Origin: JANQFV01 sp964468185
Lineage (GTDB): Bacteria > Planctomycetota > Phycisphaerae > UBA1845 > Fen-1342
Reading direction: 5' to 3'
DNA length: 64,000 nt
Assembly (NCBI GenBank): GCA_964468185.1
Contig: CAYXTR010000012.1
Coordinates: 62,001 to 126,000 of the forward strand
Position 1 is the stretch's first letter. Every line of letters begins with the position of its first letter. Positions 58,383-64,000 of the stretch are shown in pieces. The translations under genes were made by a program, and so were the position numbers. Below the pieces are notes generated by a model that was not told the DNA's origin, did no database searches, and saw only the letters and a list, made by a program, of their open reading frames with translations.

Positions 58383-61300
58383 AGTCTCTCCCCCAATTCA
58401 GCGTCGAGAACCCCGTCCTCGTCAACCTGCTGATGGTCGCGATCCTGATCTTCGGCGGCTATACGGCGCTGACACTCACCCGCGAGATGTTTCCCGAGTC
58501 ACGCCCGGATCAAATCCTGATCACCACCCCCTATCCCGGCGCGACGCCCGAAGAGGTCGAGCGCGGCATCTCCATCCGCATTGAGGAGGAGATCAAGGAC
58601 ATCGAGCACATCGAGCGCATCGAGACCACCATCAGCGAAGGCATCAGCACGCTGATGGTCGAACTCACCAGCGAGGTCAGGGATCTCGACGACAAGGTCA
58701 ACGAGTTCAAGGCCGCCATCGACGCCATCCCCCGCGATGAGCTGCCCGAAGAGGCCGAAGAGACCCGCGTTACCAAGTTCGAGCCGACACTCCCGGTCAT
58801 TTCCATCGCCATCTACGGCGACACCGACGAGGGCACGCTGAAGGATGCCGGCCGGCGCCTGCGCGACGACCTCCTGCTCCTGCCGCAGATCACCGATGTT
58901 GAAATCACCGGCATCCGCAAGGACGAGCTGACCGTCCAGGTCGACCCCGAGCAGATGATCGCCTACAACCTCGCCCTGAGCGACGTCGCCGACGCCATCC
59001 GCCGCTCAAACCTTGATCTGCCCGGCGGCGAGGTCGAGACCGTCGAGCAGAACGTCGCCGTCCGCACGCTCGGCGAAACCGACGAAGTTGCCCGCATCGA
59101 GAATACGATCATCCGCACGCAACCCGGCGGCAGTGTGGTGCGCGTGCGCGATGTCGGCACCGTTATCGACGCCTTCGAGGACAGCGACACCCGCGGCCGC
59201 TTCAACGGCAAGCCCGCCGTCGATGTCATCGTTTACAAGACCGGCGATCAGGACGCCATCGAGATCGCCGAAAGCGTCAAGGCCTTCGTGGCGGGCAAGC
59301 GCGGCGAGCCACTCGAAATGGGCCTGTTTACGCAGCTCGGCCTCGGGGGCGGACTCCGCGAGATCTACGAGCAGTCCAGCTCCGATCCATACCCGCCCGG
59401 CCTGACGTTCGAGCTGCACAGCGATCTGTCCCGCTATATCGCCGACCGCCTCGACCTGCTCAAGCGTAACGGCGCCTGGGGCCTGCTCTTCGTCTTCCTG
59501 GCGCTCCTCTTCACCCTCAATTGGCGCGTCGCCTTCTGGGTCATGATGGGCCTGGTCCTCAGCGTCGCCGGCGGCATCGTGCTGATGAGTATGTTCGGCG
59601 CGACCCTCAACCTGATCAGCATGTTCGGGCTGATCGTCGTGCTTGGCCTCATCGTCGACGATGCGATTGTCGTGGGGGAGAACATCTACGCCCGCGTCGA
59701 GCGCGGCGAAAAACCGGTTACCGCCGCGATCCGGGGAACCGAGGAAGTCATCTGGCCTGTGGTCATCGCCGTGGCAACCACGATCGGCGCCTTCCTGCCA
59801 CTCATGTTCATCGAAGGCCGCATCGGCGACTTCATGGGCGTGCTCCCCATCATCGTCATGTCCGCCTTGCTGATCTCCCTGATCGAAGCATTCGTCATTC
59901 TGCCCAGCCACATGGCCGATACGCTGCGCCCCGTACAGCGCGATCTGGAGCGCGGCGCAACGCGCAACCCACTGCTGCGCCTCATCCGCCCCATACGCGA
60001 CTTCCAGCGCCACCTGCTTCAGAATGTCTTCACGAATCACTACGAGCGCTTCCTCCGCGCGGCCATCCGATATCGCTACGCCACCATCGCCGGCGCCATC
60101 GGCTGCCTGCTGATCGCACTGGGGCTCGTCGCCGGCGGCCAGGTCGAGCAGGTCCTCATTCAAAAGATGGATTCCGAGACCCTGACGGTCGACATCGAGT
60201 TGCCCGTCGGCGCCCCCGCTGACCGCACGGCGGAGGTGACCGAGTACATCGAGTACATCGTCTCCGATCCCGACCAGTTCCCCGAGGTCAGCTCGATCTA
60301 CACCCTCGTCGGCGCGCAGGTCCAGGCCGGCGGCCACGCGGCAACCGTGTCCAGCCGCTCGCATATCGGCCAGCTCATCATCGAGCTGACGACCGTTGAC
60401 CAGCGCGATCGCAAGAGCGATGAGATCATCGCCGCCATGCGCGACGCCGTCGGCCCCGTACCCGGCACCAACTCCGTTCGCTTCCAGGAGATGCAGGGCG
60501 GCCCCGGGGGCGCCGAGGTTGAGCTCGAAATCACCGGCGAGAGCACGGACGGCATTCTGCGCGCGGTTACCCGGCTGAAGAACTACCTCGCAACGCAGGA
60601 AGGTGTCTTCGACATCGATGACGACTACGAACGCGGCCGCCGCGAGCTGCAACTTACGCTGCTCGAATCCGCTCGTCCGCTGGGTTTCACGACGCAGCGC
60701 CTCGCGACCGAGGTCCGCGGCGCATTCTACGGCCTCGAAGCCCGCACCTTGCAGCGCAATCGTGAGGATGTCGACATCCGCATCCGCTTCCCCGAACAAC
60801 GCCGCCAACACATCTACGAACTCGAAAACATGCGCATCTCCGCGCCGGGCGGCGGCATGGTGCCCATCGGCGAAGTCGCCCACATCGCAGAAGACGAAGG
60901 TACGGCTTCGATTCGCCGCATCGATCAGCGCCGCGCAATTGTCGTCACCGCCGACGTCGACCAGTCGGTGGCCAATTCCAACGAGGTCCTCGCCGGTATG
61001 CAGCCGCTGATCAGTGAGCTGGAGCGCGATCTTCCGGGACTACGCATCGCCCTGGCCGGCAACAAGCGCGAGTTTGCCAAGTCGTTCGGCTCATTGCGAC
61101 GTGACTTTCTGATCGCAGTCGTCGTGATCTTCGTGATGCTCGCCGGTCTGTTCAAGAGTTACATCCACCCACTCGTCGTGCTGTCGGCGGTGCCGTTCGG
61201 CGTCACGGGCGCCATCGTCGGCCATCTGCTGATGGGCTACCCCATGACAATTCTCTCCATGATCGGCCTGGTCGCCCTCACCGGCATCGTTGTCAACGAC

Positions 61301-61627
61301 GCGCTGATCCTCGTCGACTTCATCAAGAAGGAGTTGGCCACCGGCAAGGCTACGCTGGAGGCGGTCGTCTCCGCCGGTCGGCGACGCCTGCGTCCCATCA
61401 TGTTGACGTCGCTGACGACGATTCTGGGGCTCGCCCCGCTGATGACCGAGCAGTCCTTCCAGGCCCGCTTCCTCATCCCCATGGCGATCTCAATCAGCTT
61501 CGGCCTCGCCTTCGCAACCCTGCTGACCCTCATTGTCGTCCCCTCCCTCTTCATGATCGCCGAAGACGCCAAAATGATCGCGACCTGGCTCCGAACCGGC
61601 TCCACCCGAGTAGTGCCGGAGACCTGA
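58379..61627 (+). CDS. RND multidrug efflux transporter (AcrB/HAE1 type)
   Basis: This 1082-residue protein has two halves of six membrane helices each with large periplasmic loops. TM4 carries the proton-relay acidic pair in 'GLIVDDAIVVGENIYARVER', and TM10 has 'GIVVNDALILVDFIKKEL', where the usual Lys is elsewhere or replaced. 'MFPESRPDQILITTPYPGAT' at the first porter loop and 'AVPFGVTGAIVGHLLMGYPM' in the second half match the HAE1 group. It pumps hydrophobic compounds from periplasm or membrane using the proton gradient. The ATGA overlap with the adaptor shows translational coupling. No outer-membrane channel gene is adjacent. Confidence 0.93.
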   Translation: MKSLPQFSVENPVLVNLLMVAILIFGGYTALTLTREMFPESRPDQILITTPYPGATPEEVERGISIRIEEEIKDIEHIERIETTISEGISTLMVELTSEVRDLDDKVNEFKAAIDAIPRDELPEEAEETRVTKFEPTLPVISIAIYGDTDEGTLKDAGRRLRDDLLLLPQITDVEITGIRKDELTVQVDPEQMIAYNLALSDVADAIRRSNLDLPGGEVETVEQNVAVRTLGETDEVARIENTIIRTQPGGSVVRVRDVGTVIDAFEDSDTRGRFNGKPAVDVIVYKTGDQDAIEIAESVKAFVAGKRGEPLEMGLFTQLGLGGGLREIYEQSSSDPYPPGLTFELHSDLSRYIADRLDLLKRNGAWGLLFVFLALLFTLNWRVAFWVMMGLVLSVAGGIVLMSMFGATLNLISMFGLIVVLGLIVDDAIVVGENIYARVERGEKPVTAAIRGTEEVIWPVVIAVATTIGAFLPLMFIEGRIGDFMGVLPIIVMSALLISLIEAFVILPSHMADTLRPVQRDLERGATRNPLLRLIRPIRDFQRHLLQNVFTNHYERFLRAAIRYRYATIAGAIGCLLIALGLVAGGQVEQVLIQKMDSETLTVDIELPVGAPADRTAEVTEYIEYIVSDPDQFPEVSSIYTLVGAQVQAGGHAATVSSRSHIGQLIIELTTVDQRDRKSDEIIAAMRDAVGPVPGTNSVRFQEMQGGPGGAEVELEITGESTDGILRAVTRLKNYLATQEGVFDIDDDYERGRRELQLTLLESARPLGFTTQRLATEVRGAFYGLEARTLQRNREDVDIRIRFPEQRRQHIYELENMRISAPGGGMVPIGEVAHIAEDEGTASIRRIDQRRAIVVTADVDQSVANSNEVLAGMQPLISELERDLPGLRIALAGNKREFAKSFGSLRRDFLIAVVVIFVMLAGLFKSYIHPLVVLSAVPFGVTGAIVGHLLMGYPMTILSMIGLVALTGIVVNDALILVDFIKKELATGKATLEAVVSAGRRRLRPIMLTSLTTILGLAPLMTEQSFQARFLIPMAISISFGLAFATLLTLIVVPSLFMIAEDAKMIATWLRTGSTRVVPET

Positions 61628-61731
61628 TCCCCGTCCGTAGCTGTTCGGTTGGATGCGCACGCTGGCTGATGCACCGACCTTTGCGTACGATGCGAAGACA
61701 GCGAGCGTTTCCTTGCTTGTCAGGAGAGAAC

Positions 61732-63084
61732 GTGGGATCTGCTGAACCCCAAGCGCCAGTCACCCCACCCTTCAAACAACCCCGCGCGTGGATCCGTTGG
61801 ACCGCGATCGTTCTCGCCGCGCTCGGCTGGTGGCTCAGCCTCCAACTCCTCATCGCACACGACCCCAAGTCCGCCGGGAATGCCTGGCTCGACCAACTCT
61901 GCGGCGGCGCCGACCAGCAGGCCGCCGGCTGGAATTGCCGCAGCGTGCTCGCGTCGAAATACGGGACCTTCACCCTCGGCGAGCGGTCCGACGGCCAGGC
62001 CGGTCTGCGGCTGCCCGTCGCAACCCTCGGCATGGGCTACTTTGCGTTCATCGGCCTGTGGTACCTCCTCGTCGGCCCGCCGACCTTCAATCGCCGCTGG
62101 TACCACCTGCTGATCGTGTTCGCCGTGCTGTGGGGGCTGACGTCGTCAATCAACTTCATCCGCATCATGGCGGTCGTGCTGGAACAGTGGTGCCTCGGCT
62201 GCATGGGCGTGCATGCCATCAACGCCGTCCTCGTGATTCTCACACTGCTTGCCTGGCCGTGGAGACCGGCTGCCCAGCCGCGCCTGCCGCACCCGCGCGG
62301 CCGGCTGGTTCTCGCCGCCACCATCGCCGGCGGACTGGCCATGCTCGTGCACGTCACGACGGTGATGGCGTACGTCTCCGGCGGCCATGTGCGGACCATG
62401 ATGGAGGCCTACCGCGAGGTCGTGGACGACCCGGAGTACATTCTGTGGAACTACCGGCGGCAGCCCACCGTCGATCTGCCGATCCGTCCCGGGGACCCGC
62501 TGATCGGGAATGCTGACGCTCCACATACGGTCGTCGTCTTCAGCGATTTCCGCTGTCCGCGGTGTGAGGAGGCCTATCAGCGGCTGCGGGAGCTGGCCCG
62601 CACGAATCCCGACAAGCTCCGCGTCGCCTTCCGCCACTTCCCGCAGGAAGGCACCTGCAATCCACATCCCAAGTTCGCGGACGTGTTGAACACGGGCGCC
62701 TGCCGTGCCGCGCTGGCGGCGGAGGCCGCGGCAGTCATTGGCTCGGACGAGCAGGTTCTGGCACTGCGCACCCTCATGTACGAGCGCCAGGGCCGGCTTG
62801 CTGAGGCACCACTCCCCGACTGGGCGGCCGAGGTCGGCCTCGACCCGGCGGCATTCGAAACCGCTTTCAGTTTGGGGAAAGTAAGGGATCGTGTCGCCGC
62901 CGACATCGAGCTCGGCCGGCAGCTCGACATCACCGGCGTGCCGGTCGTGTACCTCAACGGAAAACGCCTGAAGGGCTGGCACAAGAAGGAAACGTGGCGG
63001 GCCGTGCTGGGCATCCGCGGTGCGGAAGCGCCGGCGGATACGCATCCGCGCCAGGGGCCAACCACCAAACGCAGCAGCCGGTGA
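61732..63084 (+). CDS. VKOR-DsbA fusion (disulfide-forming enzyme)
   Basis: GTG 61732 follows CAGGAGAG and gives about 450 residues. The first 210 residues are a vitamin K epoxide reductase domain: several membrane helices, loop cysteines in 'WLDQLCGGADQQAAGWNCRS', and the active CxxC in 'VLEQWCLGCMGVHAINAVL'. The C-terminal 180 residues are a DsbA/thioredoxin domain with 'VVVFSDFRCPRCEEAYQRL' (CPRC) and the cis-Pro in 'DITGVPVVYLNGKRL'. Such fusions oxidise quinone and form disulfides in exported proteins, replacing DsbB/DsbA. An earlier ATG at 61669 is possible. Confidence 0.9.
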   Translation: MGSAEPQAPVTPPFKQPRAWIRWTAIVLAALGWWLSLQLLIAHDPKSAGNAWLDQLCGGADQQAAGWNCRSVLASKYGTFTLGERSDGQAGLRLPVATLGMGYFAFIGLWYLLVGPPTFNRRWYHLLIVFAVLWGLTSSINFIRIMAVVLEQWCLGCMGVHAINAVLVILTLLAWPWRPAAQPRLPHPRGRLVLAATIAGGLAMLVHVTTVMAYVSGGHVRTMMEAYREVVDDPEYILWNYRRQPTVDLPIRPGDPLIGNADAPHTVVVFSDFRCPRCEEAYQRLRELARTNPDKLRVAFRHFPQEGTCNPHPKFADVLNTGACRAALAAEAAAVIGSDEQVLALRTLMYERQGRLAEAPLPDWAAEVGLDPAAFETAFSLGKVRDRVAADIELGRQLDITGVPVVYLNGKRLKGWHKKETWRAVLGIRGAEAPADTHPRQGPTTKRSSR

Positions 63085-63441
63085 AGGTTCATGCGGCTGT
63101 TGACCGCGGACAAACAGTTCGCGACATTCTCCGCCGAACCCACTCTGGGGATATGCGTACCGATTTATGGACGTCGACCGTGAGTTTTCGTAGTCCTCAG
63201 TGGACGTCGAGCTCTTTTTTCTTGCAGGGCGGTCGGCGTGCCGATAGGATACGAGGCGTGGTGTGCTTGGCTGAGCATGCCTCACAAATGAGTGATTGCC
63301 ATTTATCTTACTCATCTCGCTCATACGCTTTTAGCCAGCCGACAAAGCGGTTCGTTTTAAGGCCATGTGCGCGGTATTTGCGCGTCTCGCCAGGGGTGCA
63401 TCGACCCGGCGAGTTGCGTAGCGGCATGAATGAGGTGAGTA
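63085..63441. other. Intergenic region with short repeats
   Basis: This 357-base gap is less GC-rich than its surroundings. It contains two direct copies of TGGACGTCGA (63168-63177, 63201-63210) and an inverted pair ATGAGT/ACTCAT (63288-63293, 63310-63315), which could be operators for the next gene. I see no credible coding frame. Confidence 0.4.
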
Positions 63442-63756
63442 ATGTCCGACACGATCAAATGTTTGTGCGAGCACTGCGGTGCGAAGTACCGCCTGCCCAT
63501 GGAGGCGCAGGGGCGTACGGCGCGCTGCAAGCGCTGCGGCGAAAAGTTCCAGGTGCCGAAGCAGCAAAGCCTGGAAGACAGCATCCTCACCTGGCTGGCC
63601 AACCCCGAGGATGAGGAAGACGATCTCGCCCCCAGCCCCAAGGTCATCAGTATGCCCGAGTCTGAGTCCGGCGGTGATGGTCAGACCTCGGCAACTGCGC
63701 GCAAGACGCAGACCGTTCGCATGAAGAAGCCTGAGCGGAAAGAGGAATCCGCCTGA
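63442..63756 (+). CDS. MJ0042-type zinc-ribbon protein
   Basis: This 104-residue protein begins with a zinc ribbon of the MJ0042 style: 'CLCEHCGAKYRLP', then 'RTARCKRCGEKFQVP'. The rest is a low-complexity charged tail ('ANPEDEEDDLAPSPK', 'TARKTQTVRMKKPERKE') without membrane helices. GAGGTGAG precedes the ATG. Such proteins occur in Planctomycetes and Deltaproteobacteria. The function is unknown. It lies 62 bp before a parS-like palindrome. Confidence 0.75.
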   Translation: MSDTIKCLCEHCGAKYRLPMEAQGRTARCKRCGEKFQVPKQQSLEDSILTWLANPEDEEDDLAPSPKVISMPESESGGDGQTSATARKTQTVRMKKPERKEESA

Positions 63757-63818
63757 GGCATTCCGGGATCGCGCGTCGCTGGCCGGTCAGGGAGCAGCGG
63801 CCGTGGATGCAGCCGCGG

Positions 63819-63834
63819 CGTTTCACGTGAAACG
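63819..63834. promoter_or_regulatory. parS: parS centromere-like site
   Basis: CGTTTCACGTGAAACG is a perfect palindrome (18 bp if flanking G and C are included). Its central 14 bases, GTTTCACGTGAAAC, are exactly the core of the bacterial ParB target parS (TGTTNCACGTGAAACA); only the outermost T/A pair is changed to C/G. Such sites cluster near the origin of replication. No parA or parB gene is in the window. Confidence 0.75.
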
Positions 63835-64000
63835 CTCTAAGCTCCCGCGAATAGCGAACGGATTCATCTACCCACGCCCAGGACGTCGAACCTTCGATCC
63901 TATCGGCCCCAGCCAGTTCATCGCCAACCGGCCCATCCCGATACTGCCGCTGTTTTGATTTCTGTGTCTCAGTAGGCGTCAGCCGCACTGAGCAGGGGGT
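63835..64000. other. Right-edge sequence, no gene assigned
   Basis: Beyond the parS-like palindrome, a minus-strand frame (63647-63988) crosses it but shows no family, no ribosome-binding site and a Ser/Arg/Gln-rich composition. I do not annotate it. Nothing else is supported before the window ends. Confidence 0.4.

Noticed and set aside
59006..60883. A 625-residue minus-strand frame
   Set aside because: It is antisense to the RND pump, which has all its family motifs.
63647..63988. A 113-residue minus-strand frame at the right edge
   Set aside because: It overlaps the zinc-ribbon gene and the parS-like palindrome, has no ribosome-binding site and no recognisable domain.

Overview
The window is GC-rich, densely coded DNA that looks like a chromosome of a Planctomycetota bacterium, most likely class Phycisphaerae or a near relative. 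The reasons are a PEP-CTERM surface protein together with the CAAX-protease-like protein that usually accompanies exosortase systems, a secreted subtilase ending in a two-repeat dockerin-like tail with the 'DFDDINPFV' motif, many lipoproteins and zinc-ribbon membrane proteins, and a mix of bacterial housekeeping genes with archaeal- or eukaryote-like ones. No rRNA, tRNA or CRISPR array was seen. The lineage call is inference.

Layout. 1-3300 (minus): four exported proteins, two built from tandem LPP20-like modules. 3557-9624 (plus): exosortase-associated CPBP protease, a TlpA-like protein without CxxC, a long coiled-coil membrane protein and the subtilase. 9690-11908 (minus): gcvT and a UroD-like methyltransferase. 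12096-16145 (plus): lysS and a LolCDE-like ABC pair. 16157-24538 (mostly minus): glycoside hydrolase, DsrE-like protein, lipoprotein, IMPACT protein, bacteriohemerythrin, a POT transporter with a very large soluble insertion, and the PEP-CTERM protein, with an NAD-type isocitrate dehydrogenase on plus. 24812-25768: UPF0316 protein and queF.

25999-35436 (plus) is the most unusual region. It is a long co-directional cluster that encodes a Ser/Thr kinase with zinc ribbons, a zinc-ribbon membrane protein, three Snf7/ESCRT-III-like helical proteins (one fused to a winged helix), an MIT-AAA ATPase of the Vps4 type, two TM2-domain proteins and a probable SPFH/beta-propeller protein. A 578-bp element encoding a four-helix-bundle protein, bounded by inverted triple GTGGGAAC repeats, and a nucleotidyltransferase/HEPN remnant are embedded in it. 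I read the cluster as a bacterial ESCRT-III/Vps4-like membrane-remodelling system.

35540-41657: deoC, a zinc-ribbon membrane protein, hutU, a saccharopine-dehydrogenase-like enzyme, a PduO-type cobalamin adenosyltransferase and a DUF1015 protein. 41940-45617: a large FG-GAP lipoprotein ending in a strong terminator. 45922-49286: gatE-gatD, the amidotransferase normally regarded as archaeal. 49521-63084: ferredoxin reductase, a sensor kinase with an AsmA-like neighbour, two lipoproteins, a glycosyltransferase, an RND efflux pair and a VKOR-DsbA fusion. The right end carries an MJ0042-type zinc-ribbon gene and, at 63819-63834, a palindrome with the exact core of a parS centromere site, which suggests the replication origin region is not far away.
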